Source: Lepraria neglecta (lineage: Eukaryota > Ascomycota > Lecanoromycetes > Lecanorales > Stereocaulaceae). From it: DNA of 64,000 bases. The notes beneath the pieces were generated by a model. The model saw only the letters and a list, made by a program, of their open reading frames with translations. It ran no database searches and was not told where the DNA came from. Location: positions 4,526,001 to 4,590,000 of the forward strand of contig CM065648.1 of the NCBI GenBank assembly GCA_033220425.1, read 5' to 3'. The translations under genes were made by a program, and so were the position numbers. Positions 34,887 to 44,886 of the stretch are shown one piece after another. Position 1 is the stretch's first letter. Each line of letters opens with the position of its first letter.

Positions 34887-37800
34887 ATGACAGGAGGGAC
34901 TACCCAGCGTTTGTCTCACGACCCAGATCTAGTACCTCTATACCCAAGCCAGAAGCACTTTACAACCCTTCCCAGCAACGCAGACGAACGACTGGTCCGC
35001 GATACAATATCGCTTCGGGATCATGATCCGGCCATAGCATGGCCAGTTAGATCATTTGAGAGGCGAGAAGTGTTTCAGACGCTCCAGAATAGGCAAGCCA
35101 ATCTGGTATCTATCCCATGCTAATCCTAGTTTGACCTGGTCTACAGATACTACCGACAGATCCTCTATGGATGTAACAACTCTCACTGTGAGACACCAAC
35201 ATGTCTCAGCCGGCAGAGAAGAGTCTCCAAGGGCCCGTTCCGCCCATACACGGTGCTGAGTGCTCGGGCACTCGCTACGCATTTGGCCTCGCAAAGCGAT
35301 CCTGAAAAAGGCTTATGTCCGCGTGAACCGATTACTCCAAGGGAATCCTCTATACCGAGAGCAGACTCGTTCCAATATAAGGACAAAGAAAAGAAAAAGA
35401 CACAAGGAAGGGTCGAGCTGTCATCAAGAAGTCCAAGGCAAAGCCACCATCACCACGCCACTGAACCTGGTATCAGAAGACTGTCAGTCACGATAGATAA
35501 AGCAAAGGTGAATACAGCAAATGGGCATACGAAAATGTCAAAATTGAATGCAAAGCAAATAGACCTGAAGGACGACTCGGAGTGTACAAAGACACCGGAC
35601 CACAGTAAAATTATGAAAAAGGACCCCAAATCCTTTACTCAAAATTTATTCGACACGGCCGCCATGAAGCTCTTGCAATTCGTGAGACCCTACGGAGATC
35701 ATCACAAAACCCTCTCCAACAGCAGTGAGAATCGCGACAGAATTGGCGCGACCAAGAATATTGCGCCTATTGACCGGCACGTAGGAGAAGTCGAGGACCC
35801 TGTACAAGCATGCTACTCATCACGAAAAGAGCCTAGAGTGTCTATTCATACGATCTCGGCCTATGATAAGCCCGCTTCGACACCTACACCGACTAATGAT
35901 ATACTGAATGAAGATCTTCGCTCAGATCCTCGTCATTCGACTGCAGGCAGTGAGAATGCCGGAGACTTGGATAGGACAGCCCCCCAATCACATAACGAAA
36001 CGTCGATAGACCCAGCTCAGCAACCTCAAGCCCTTTCTCATTTTAACTTGTCCAATATGATGGGGTTGTGCCACACCTTGAATGCCTGTCTTCCTAGCTC
36101 GAAGGAAGAGATTTACCTACGAGAAGATATGGGCAGGACGGATATTCGTCCTTTTCATGTTCATGCGTCATGCCCTCACAATGCCGAGCAATATGAAGAC
36201 CTCCTCGCATATAGCGTCCAATCAATTACATATGTCTTGGGTAACGTCGAACCTCTCCTGCAATCATTTCTTAGTGCGGACCATAACACAAATACGTCGA
36301 GGACGGTATCAGCTTATGATTTCCATTCGATGTGTGGAGCCTTCCGCATACTCAGCCGCTTTGATGTCCATCCATACAGTATTTTACCAAGCCTTTGGGT
36401 TAGTGCTGGTAAGCTATACCTGCCCGGTATTGCTCACTTGAATGCACCAGGCAAGCGAAGGGGTCGGTCAGGAACGCAACACTACTCGAATCATGCGTCC
36501 TCTACTCCTCGCATGGAATTGCAAGACTATCTTGGTAGTCTCGAAACTTGTCACATTGCTAAGATTATTCTCGCTGCTCTAGTAGCCTCAGTACCACAAT
36601 GTGACACCGACATGTGGCCGGCTATCTGCAAGCTACGCGCTTCAGGCAAAGTAGTCCCCGCTTCATTTGTCACCGAATCATCAAATGACCACAGCATGAT
36701 TAGCAAACTATTCACGACTGTGCATGCTTTCGAGGATGAAATGGCTCTAAGCTTACTAACGAGACTACTTAAATCGCTCGCAGGACGCCATTACGTTACG
36801 GGAATATTACGAGATCGTTCTTTGGAACAGGGTGAGAACGATAATAATCATGACTACCCTCTTACGTTCCAACGCCTTGTACGATATGTTGCCTCCAAAA
36901 GTCCAACAGTCTTCATTGCAGAAAGCGAGGCTCGTCCAACGCTCAAGGACGGGAGGCTTGACGACTCGGGGGAGTTACGAATTGCTGCAAATATGCGTGT
37001 TCCACTTTTAAGCTTAGTTGAATGGCTTCGGACGGTGATCCTGAAAGAATGGGATGGCAAACCGAAGGTACCAAAATGTAGTGCAATAGGTGCTGCTTTG
37101 GAGCTGTTGTCAGAGATGTGTAAGCAAAACATCTTACCTGTTCCTCTTATAATCATGAAGCTAACTCTACAGTTACTACAAAATGTCTCGGGATCGAATC
37201 TGACGTCTTTCGTACCCCTTTCTTGGCTGAGAGGCTCGATGTGATGGAAATGCCCGTAGAATGGGCAACTTCTGATGTGGAAATGAGCTCGCTACATCTG
37301 TTGTCGTACCCATTTCTATTCCCTCCGTCCGTCTTGATATCATACTTTCGGGCCATCAACTACGCTGCGATGTACAAGGCGTTCGAAACTTCCGTGGAGG
37401 CTTACAACCTAGCGCATAAGATGACTTTCGCCTACGATCCTGCGGGTCCAGGGGGGATTCGGCTTCAACACCGTCTCGATGTTGCTCAGAAGACCTACTT
37501 GGTACTGGAAGTCCGACGCGGACATATACTAGTTGATGCCATGAATCAAACCTGGAGGCGTCAAAAACGAGAACTGATGAGACCCTTGAAGGTTCAATTG
37601 GGTTTGAACGAAGGAGAGGAAGGCATTGATCATGGGGGTGTCCAGCAGGAATTCTTTCGTGTAGCCATCGCGGAGGCCTTGAACCCAGACTACGGTATCA
37701 TTGCCCAGTCGTCTTCGCTCTGCAATTGAATGACCAACTAATGGAATCATAGGCGCCTTCATCACAGATGCCCGAACGCAGATGTCTTGGTTCCACCCTT

Positions 37801-38816
37801 GCTCTCTGGAACCAGAGTACAAGTTCGAGCTCCTTGGACTACTAACCTCACTTGCAATCTACAACGGCCTTACCCTTCCATTCACCTTCCCGCGGGCACT
37901 ATATCTCAAGCTGCTGGACATCCCTGTAGCTAGTCTCGAGGATATCGAAGATGGTTGGTCAGAGCTAGTGCAGGGCCTCAAAATCCTTCGTGATTGGCCA
38001 GGAGAAGACGTCGAGGAGGTCTTCGTGAGACCATATGTTTTCAGCGTGGATGTCTTTGGTACCATTCGAGACCTCGACATGGACAGAGCGAGAAGGCTGC
38101 GACTACGGCTGGAGCAGCAACTGGACGGGCCGCCGCTAACAGAGAGGGGCAAAGCCCTACAGAGAGATCTCGCATCCCTATCAACAGCCGACGAGCGGGA
38201 AGCAAGGTTCGGAGAAGAATTCTCCCCAGAGGATTACGACCTCTTTTGCAACTCGGTGTCGACTGCTGGAGTGCCTCGAAAATCTGGTTCAGAGCCAATC
38301 ATGGTCACGAATGCCAACCGTGAGCAATACATTCACGACTACATTTACCAACTCACAGATGCCACAATCTGCCGTTTCTTCGGAGCCTTCCGTCGCGGTT
38401 TCTACACCTGCTTGAATCCAAAGTCATTAACCATTTTCACCCCGGATCAACTCAAAGCCTTAGTCGAAGGCCTCCCCGACATCGACATCGACGAACTTCA
38501 AAACGTGACTCGCTACGAAGGTGGCTACGACGGAATCCACCCCACAATCGTCATATTCTGGAAAGTAGTACACAGCTGGCCGCAAGAAAAGGTCCGCCAG
38601 CTGCTGGAATTCGTGACCGCGAACGACAGACTGCCTGTCGGCGGTATGGAAAGGTTGACCTTTGTGGTACAGAAAAACGGAGTGGGTGATGCAAGGCTGC
38701 CTACTAGTCTAACTTGCTATGGAAGGTTGCTTCTACCTGAGTATGATAGCGAGGAGAAGCTGAGGAAGGGGCTGGAGTGCGCGGTAGAGAACTCGAAGGG
38801 GTTTGGAACACCCTGA
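34887..38816 (+). CDS. AZUL-HECT E3 ubiquitin-protein ligase (UBE3A/HUL4 type)
   Basis: Proposed exons: 34887-35105, 35130-37119, 37173-37694 and 37753-38816, giving 1264 aa. Introns 2 (53 bp, GTAAGC, branch GCTAAC) and 3 (58 bp, GTATCA, branch CTAAT) are well supported. Intron 1 would be only 24 nt; a 60-nt version (35070-35129, starting GTGTTT) also keeps the frame. About residues 74-135 form an AZUL zinc domain: YYRQILYGCNN, then CETPTC, and a final Cys in KGLCP. A long linker follows. The C-terminal third is the HECT domain, containing GVQQEFFRVAIAEALNPDYG and the catalytic Cys1232 in TSLTCYGRLLLPEY. Such enzymes take ubiquitin from an E2 onto that Cys and then pass it to substrates. The upstream exon is needed because no in-frame ATG lies near the AZUL start. 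Confidence 0.88.
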
Positions 38817-40255
38817 CGGGAGCCTCACAGCTGTGGCTGGACCATGGTTAGTGTGGTATTCAGAGAGATACTCCGCGAATGGAGCATCATTCGCTATCCC
38901 TTATCACTCATAGCGTTATCACTTGCAATACCTTGCCATCAGTCCTTTCGAATAACGGTTGGTGAGGCTATGTTCAGAAGCAGGTCGAAGTTTGTGGTAG
39001 GTTTTGCTACGCCTCGTTGGCTTGCTGTCTCGTGTGCTAAAAGAAGTGATTTTCCCACAACACAGTTAATTCATCAGAAGGGGAGACCTTTAGCCATGAG
39101 ACAATGGCGTGATTCATTCTGGAAATGGTCTGACAAAAACTTTCATTCATCAGAAGAGGAGACCTTTAGCCATGAGACAATGGCGTGATTCATTCTGGAA
39201 ATGGTCTGGCAAAAAATTTGACCCACTGCGTGTATTGAAAATATTGTTTGACTTTCTGTCAATGGGGGCTCATAGTCACTGCGAGATCCCTCAAAACCAA
39301 AGCCTACCTTGGGAACGAGAGACCAGACAGCCTCCAGCATACCAATTTGTCGCTTGGAATTGCCAATGGCAACATGACTGCGTCGGTGCGCTTTCATGGA
39401 GATGCCAAACATTCACCCGGAGTAGTCTGTGCCGAGGGTTTTGACGCCAAATCAAACGCAAAGTTGATCTTTCAGAAGATTTCAAATCTTCAAAATCCTG
39501 AAAATCCTTCGAACACTTCAGTGGGGGAAATTTTGAGTTGTCCATCAGTCCTAACTACATTGTTTATTGAATGAACAAAAAATGCTACGGCCTTAGGCCC
39601 ACAAAAGTGCCTCCGCTATGGCACTAGCAACCCCAGCTACGTCTCGCCCTCCTTCTCAAACAAAATTCTTCATTTGTCAATAGTTCATAGCAGTACAATA
39701 GCGTTCCAATAGGGTCAAACTAAGGTAAAGAAGGGAGCGGGGCGCAGCACTAGTAACCGCGGATACTTTGTGTGCAGGTGAAAACGTATCCGATTCGAAA
39801 TGGTGTCGATGTGGTTTTACGCTGTGTTCTCACATGTTATTTTTAGTATCTGAAGTATAAGATTGACCTAATGGTATTAACCGGTAAGTTTTACAACGGT
39901 TCAATAGATGCCTAGAATACTACTTAAGGTGGGTGCTACCTAAAGTGCTGCCTACCAAGTAAAACCAGTTGATTTAGTATCCTAAGCATGCAGAGTGAAA
40001 GTTCGTCCGTTCATCATTTTCTCTTCCGTTTCCATCGTAACTGCTTAAACCAGACAGCCAGTCTCTCCACAAAGAACTTGTCGAAAAACTTAAAACTAGG
40101 ATGGGCTAGACAGCAAACATTATGTTTCCCAACAACGAGTCAAAAAACTCGACGCAGCGCCTCAATAGCCTAAAGATCAAAATGTCGATCCAAGCTTGCA
40201 GGAGTCCAAGCAGGGTGAGTGCTTTGAGATTTCTTTCAGCATGCCTCGAAAGTAG
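38817..40255. other. Intergenic stretch, no gene supported
   Basis: Open frames here are short, overlap one another and show no domain. The only clear structure is the 76-bp tandem duplication at 39071-39222. Base composition is normal and there is no RIP signature. Confidence 0.55.
39071..39222. repeat. Tandem direct duplication, 2 units of 76 bp
   Basis: TCATCAGAAG begins units at 39071 and 39147. They are near identical through GGAAATGGTCTG and differ mainly at GGGGAGACC versus GAGGAGACC and at TGACAAAAA versus TGGCAAAAA. The second unit fades out around 39215. Confidence 0.85.
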
Positions 40256-41060
40256 TCAAGGAGGGGAGTATCCTTCTGGTAGATTAGTAAACACTTCTCC
40301 CTGTCGAATGGTATGATTATAGGAATCTGTCACAAAAATCGTGGAACCCGGTCCAGCAGTGGATCCGGTGATCTTGAAGTAAGCGGAATTGCAATAGGTG
40401 AAGCCAGGCAGCACCTTCATCATCGCTACACCTGTCGCACTACTTGGCGTATACAGCGCGAAAACTGGTCCCTCGTTGCCATTCATATTAGTGGGCCTCG
40501 TGCATTGCCTATAAATCCCACATTATATGGCGCTGTAGCCGTTCTTGGTGTTATTGGCGTTCAGGTACCCGACCCATAATTCGTACAAGTCAAAGCTCGT
40601 AGTATTGGTAGTGGCGATAGATAGAGTTGGAGCATAGACGAATCCATTTGGATATGGACCGCTCAAAGCATAGTTAGGCTTTGAGTGCGGGATGACGCCT
40701 CGAGCTTGACGACCGGCTCCAATATCTCCAACGGTAACGTTAGAGTAGCTGAGGTGGTGGTATGGTCTTTTGATCTTTGAACCGACGTCGAGGTCGTCAA
40801 ACTTGAATTTGCCTTAAGGTTTCATTCTGGATTCGGAAACGGTGGGAACATACATCAGCTTCTATATTATTGATCGTCTTCGTGGGACACGAGATGGTGA
40901 CACCACCAGGAGTACACCTCGGGGCAGGGGCTGAACCAGCCGTCGCGACGCCTCCGAGTCTGATCATAGTAAGTAAAAATCCTCCTTCCAACATCAGAAT
41001 GCGGAATGCACATAATAATCTTTGACTTCCGGCAAGGTTTGCACGATTCGGGTTTCCCAT
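40256..41060 (-). pseudogene. Decayed gene for a small secreted-type protein
   Basis: On the minus strand one frame gives a possible signal region and SAPAPRCTPGGVTISCPTK (about 40880-41000). A second gives FDDLDVGSKIKRPYHHLSYS and an FDLYELWVGYLNANNTKNGY block (about 40530-40800). The C-terminus is KITGSTAGPGSTIFVTDSYN to a stop at 40256. The pattern (short leader, CxPGGV, FDDL, a domain of about 200 residues) resembles uncharacterised secreted proteins of filamentous fungi. The parts do not join cleanly. GTATGT at about 40841 starts a possible intron, but splicing to the nearest AG leaves the FDDL frame shifted. An in-frame TAA follows the NGYSAI block near 40530. Either the gene is broken or the splicing is one I have not found. 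It stands alone between the HECT gene and the 5S gene. Confidence 0.5.
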
Positions 41061-41851
41061 TGTATCGATTCATGATTTAAAGGGATCTGGTTCCGACTCG
41101 CTCCAATGGCATGGCACACCAGCGGATGATTCATAAGGGACGAAAAATTTAGGATGGGAAGCAATGAGCGGGTAGCTCGGTGAGTGAGAAAGCCTGGCAG
41201 ACATGGTACCACCACAGAAATCAATACAGACCTACGAACGGGCGTTAGGTCTGCGTTACATAAAGTAAAAGTACGTTCGGTTGAAATAAACGCTGCCTGT
41301 ATCAACTGATGGCAGTAGAGGGGTACAGACATCTTCCACGCCGGGTGGTTAGCGTGCCCGGGACCGCCCCTTGCTCAATAGCAAAACTGATCCCTGCAGT
41401 TCGGTTGTACTATCCATCCGGCGCGAGCATTGTCTGTACATAGCACACATAGTGCACCAGATAGTAGTATAGGCAATTCCGGAAAGGATGGCGTATGCTG
41501 TCGGTAATGAGGCTGGTTGATTCGTCTGCAAGATCCCTATGTGAGATGCCTCTGGGGCTTTTTGTATCTAGATGCCCGCTTTCATAGAGTGTTGAAAGGG
41601 ATAGTATGTGCAAACCGCCATGTTCTTACTTACTAAAACATGGGTCTTAGAGCTCTCTCATCGTGACACCACTCGGGCGTGTGCGACTCTCGATATGTCC
41701 CTTCGGCAAAGAACGTTTAGCCTTCATGCTTTCCAGGAGTAAACACTTCTTAGTCTTCAATATACTGGATCTTCAATCCCTTCTCCTATGAAGAAATTAT
41801 CAGAAAGCAGACCTCGTTCTCAATAAAATTACAAATAAGACGACTCCAAGT
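41061..41851. other. Intergenic stretch, nothing recognised
   Basis: Short open frames on the minus strand (for example 40994-41332 and 41410-41613) lack domains and codon pattern. No repeat or RNA gene is seen before the 5S gene. Confidence 0.5.
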
Positions 41852-41970
41852 ACGTATCTCCATAGACTGAAGAATAATCGGCATCCCGTCCGCTCTGCCA
41901 AAGACAAGTTTCAGGTCGGCCAATTAGTAGTTGGGTGGGTGACCACCAGCGAATACTGGCTGCTGTATGT
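41852..41970 (+). rRNA. 5S ribosomal RNA gene (dispersed copy)
   Basis: The 3' half has the canonical fungal 5S core: TTAGTAGTTGGGTGGGTGAC, then CACCAGCGAATACTGG and CTGTATGT. The 5' half holds CCATAG and CATCCCGTCCGCTCTGCC at the expected spacing. Length is 119 nt. The ends ACGTAT and GTATGT can pair as helix I with two wobble pairs. A run of six T (41970-41975) follows as an RNA polymerase III stop. Several changes from the usual fungal sequence in the 5' half leave open whether this copy is active. Single scattered 5S genes are usual in Pezizomycotina. Confidence 0.85.
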
Positions 41971-41975
41971 TTTTT
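41970..41975 (+). terminator. RNA polymerase III T-run terminator of the 5S gene
   Basis: Six T directly follow the GCTGTATG end of the 5S gene. A second T-run lies about 7 bases downstream as a possible back-up. Confidence 0.65.
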
Positions 41976-42901
41976 GCTTTTTGTCTCTCAGGTTAGAGAT
42001 GAATAGCTAACAGCCTCGATTGATCGTCATTACCTCCCAAGGCTACCTGCTCACGAAATTCTTGGTACCCGTCCGGGGGAATATGGTTTTCCTTCACACG
42101 CGGCATCCAAGATTTGCAGTTTTTGATGACTCACTCCTCAGCAGCACGATACGTCCACTTCTCGCCCCATGGCTCTCCTCCATCATCTGTAGCGCATCTC
42201 GTTTTTAGACTTCGAAGGAATGTATATCGTTCGCCACCTTTTTTGTTTGGAGTTGGCCCACAGCCGTAGCAATAAGCTCCAGGAGTACGCAAGAGACGCG
42301 AGAATAGCTCTCAGCGTCTGTGTAAAGCTGTGAGGGCACGAAGCACCCATGCGGCATACATGTGCCCTGCTGCTGCGGCAGTGAGAGATTTCTGTAGTAT
42401 TTTGGAGTTTATAACTTGGGAAAGCGTTTCGAAGTGGATCACGAAGAATGAGATTGGATTTAGATGGAGCAGCAGACAATGGAGACGCTGTGAGGTACGT
42501 TCAGGCGCTGAAAGATATAGCTGTAGGTTGGTGTATATACTAGATAGAGTAAGGTATGATCAAGCGAACAGTAATGATGAGAATTGATGCTAAGCAGTAG
42601 AACGAACGAACACTTCTTTTGAAACGAAATTGATGATTGACGCAGGATTGTACTCTCAACAGTCTGAATGGCGGGTCGATAGTAATATTAGTTCTCGCTC
42701 CTATGAGTGCCTAGAATAGGTTTGATGGATACAATTCTTGAGCTATTGGAAGGCTGTTGACCGAATGAAGATTAACGAATATACGTACCTACCTTGTCGC
42801 TGAACTTTTGAGACTACCACATTAGGACCGGGACTCCCGTTCATGCCTCCACTGACACCCACGACTCTCCAGCTTTCTGGCGGACTAAGCTACTGAATCT
42901 C
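41976..42901. other. Intergenic stretch, no gene supported
   Basis: Contains the 3' flank of the minus-strand helical protein gene and unassigned DNA. A 98-codon minus-strand frame at 42183-42479 shows no domain. Confidence 0.5.
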
Positions 42902-44184
42902 TCAATCGCTTTTGGCATCCTTCTTCGCCTTCTGCGCCAGGTCTTTTGCCTCACCAACCTTCTTTTGCAGCACTTGCTCGATCTCTTTGAAAGTATCGTT
43001 TGCGAGCTTCTCGGCCTCTTGCCCATGATCCTGGGTGTATTTTTGCATCTCGGATAGTTTCGGAAGAATCTCGCTCCCTCCTGGGACCATCTTGAGATAC
43101 CCCTCAAGCCCTCCGCCGCCACCGCTACCTTGTTTCACTTTGTCGACGGTGCTTTGGACGTATTGCTTGAGATTATCCGAGTTGTTAGACTCGACGGCCT
43201 CCTTGACCTTCTCGTATAACTCTTGTACATTCCCCTGCTTTTTCAACTGATCGGCATTTTTCTCAACAACCTCTTTCACTTCGGGTGACTTTTCGAGGAA
43301 CGGCTGTGCCTTCTCCATTCCGTGATCCCACACCTTTCCACCCAGCTCCTGGATCTTCTGCACCTTATCCTGCACCAGCTTCTGGACCTTAGGAATCGTA
43401 GTCGCACTGACGCCCGTTCTCATAATATCCTGTATCTGATCCCACGTCTCATCAACCTGCTTCTTAGCCTCAGGCCCATACTTATCACCCATCTGTTTCA
43501 ACTGATCCAGATTCTCTCCCACTATATCCTTCAATTGGGAATGGTTGATGATATCCTGCGCGGCATCACCCGCCAGATCACCAATGCGCTTGAGATGCTT
43601 TTGCAATATCTCCCATGAACTCTGCGCCGTCGTGACACTCATGCCTTCTTGCGAGACATCCTTTAGTTCATTGTATGCTTCTTTGATTATTCCATCAACC
43701 TCTTTACTATGCTTGTTGCGAATAGCATCGATATCATTGAAGACGCTATCGATATAGCCGCTTACACCGGGGATGATGGCGGCGTAGGATTTTGTGGTTG
43801 AGCGGAGCCATTCGATTGCTTGGTTGGGTTCGAAGTCTGGGGTGGAGGATTTGAGTTGTTTGCCGTAGCTATTGAAGGTTGCCTCGGCTTGGTGGGCTTT
43901 TCTGACCAGTGTCTTTGCGCCTGGTGGTTGCTGTTAGCTTTGGGCGTTTGGGTGGTGGGGTGGCCAATTGATACATCAATTGAGTAGTTACCTGAGAAGT
44001 GATACCATCCATAACCACCTAGAAACACCAGACCGCCACCTGTTAGACCGCCAATAAGACTTGGTGAGAAGCTGCCACCGCTGCTGGAGCTTGATGATTG
44101 AGTAGACTCGTGGCGAAGTTGACGAAGAGCTGGTTGTACGCGTATGGTACGCGACAGTCGGCTAGCAACCCTGAAGCTGGACAT
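42902..44184 (-). CDS. Mitochondrial membrane-anchored helical (LEA/apolipophorin-like) protein
   Basis: Exons are 43992-44184 and 42902-43920, with a 71-bp intron (GTAACT, branch GCTAAC, AG) placing GWYHFSG directly before AKTLVRKAHQAEA. The product is 403 aa. Residues 1-26 are rich in Arg and Ser with a single acidic residue at the end, as in a mitochondrial presequence. A Ser tract (27-38) precedes a Gly-rich hydrophobic segment (about 43-61) likely to cross a membrane. The remaining 340 residues are charged, lysine- and glutamate-rich helix (DQLKKQGNVQELYEKVKEAV and similar), with a short Gly run near residue 330. It resembles proteins annotated as apolipophorin/LEA-like in fungi; the molecular role is not known to me. 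The ATG at 44184 is preferred over an in-frame upstream codon at 44253 because it begins the presequence. Confidence 0.8.
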
Positions 44185-44886
44185 TGTGAAGGGCAGCAGT
44201 GTAGAAATGTGGCTCAAGGTCTCAAAGGCATTGAAGCGTTGATGAAACTGCAAGCGAAAACTTTCCCTCCTGCATCATGCTTCTTGCCAGGAACTTTGGA
44301 GAAATGACGTACTTTACCGCAATTTTATTAGGAGAGAAAATCACCTACCAGTGTCACCGCAGGTCATCAGTATTCGTTGCGCTGACCTGGAAGGACTACA
44401 TCCCTTCCAGTGGCATTTTAATCTGTCATTAACTGCAGGCAATGTTGTGACTTTCAGTGGGACGGCTTGGAAAGTCAACATTTTAATCTAGGGTCCCACT
44501 ACATTACCCCCTCAGCCCCTTTCGATACGTTAACCCCCCTCCAAATGCGGTTAGTAACCCTAGCCCTAACCACCCTGCCGCACCTGGAAGGGCGCCCCGG
44601 GGCAACTTCTCCGGGGTAACCTCCAGGGCCCCCTTCAGGGTGGTTAGGGCTAGGGTTACTAATCGCATTAATCTAAGGGCCAAGTTGGCTAGAGTTAGGT
44701 TTATGCGCTATGCGCTATGCGGAGGCACATCGCTGGTTTGAAGGCGATGGTTTGCTTTTTTCAACTATGTCCAAAAAAGAGTAACACACAATGAGCTTAT
44801 ATACTGTTATATCCCATAGATCCCCTCTAAAACAAACCATCCAACCCCAATGCTATCCCGAAAGCATCACACGACGTTATAGTATT
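44185..44886. other. Intergenic stretch with a long inverted repeat
   Basis: It lies between the promoter side of the helical-protein gene and the 3' end of the nitrate transporter. Apart from the inverted repeat at 44544-44669 I see no gene. An open frame crossing 44791-45372 on the plus strand is antisense to the transporter. Confidence 0.55.
44544..44669. repeat. Inverted repeat, 34-bp arms with a 58-bp GC-rich loop
   Basis: Arm 44544-44577 and arm 44636-44669 are reverse complements with one mismatch. The arms contain CCCTAGCCCTAACC, close to the fungal telomere repeat CCCTAA. The loop itself holds short palindromes (GGCGCCCCGGGG and CTCCGGGG types). It could be a small foldback (MITE-like) element or a structured 3' region. 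No flanking duplication is clear. Confidence 0.85.

Noticed and set aside
38844-39574. Overlapping open frames downstream of the HECT gene
   Set aside because: They run through the 76-bp tandem duplication, overlap on both strands and lack any conserved motif.
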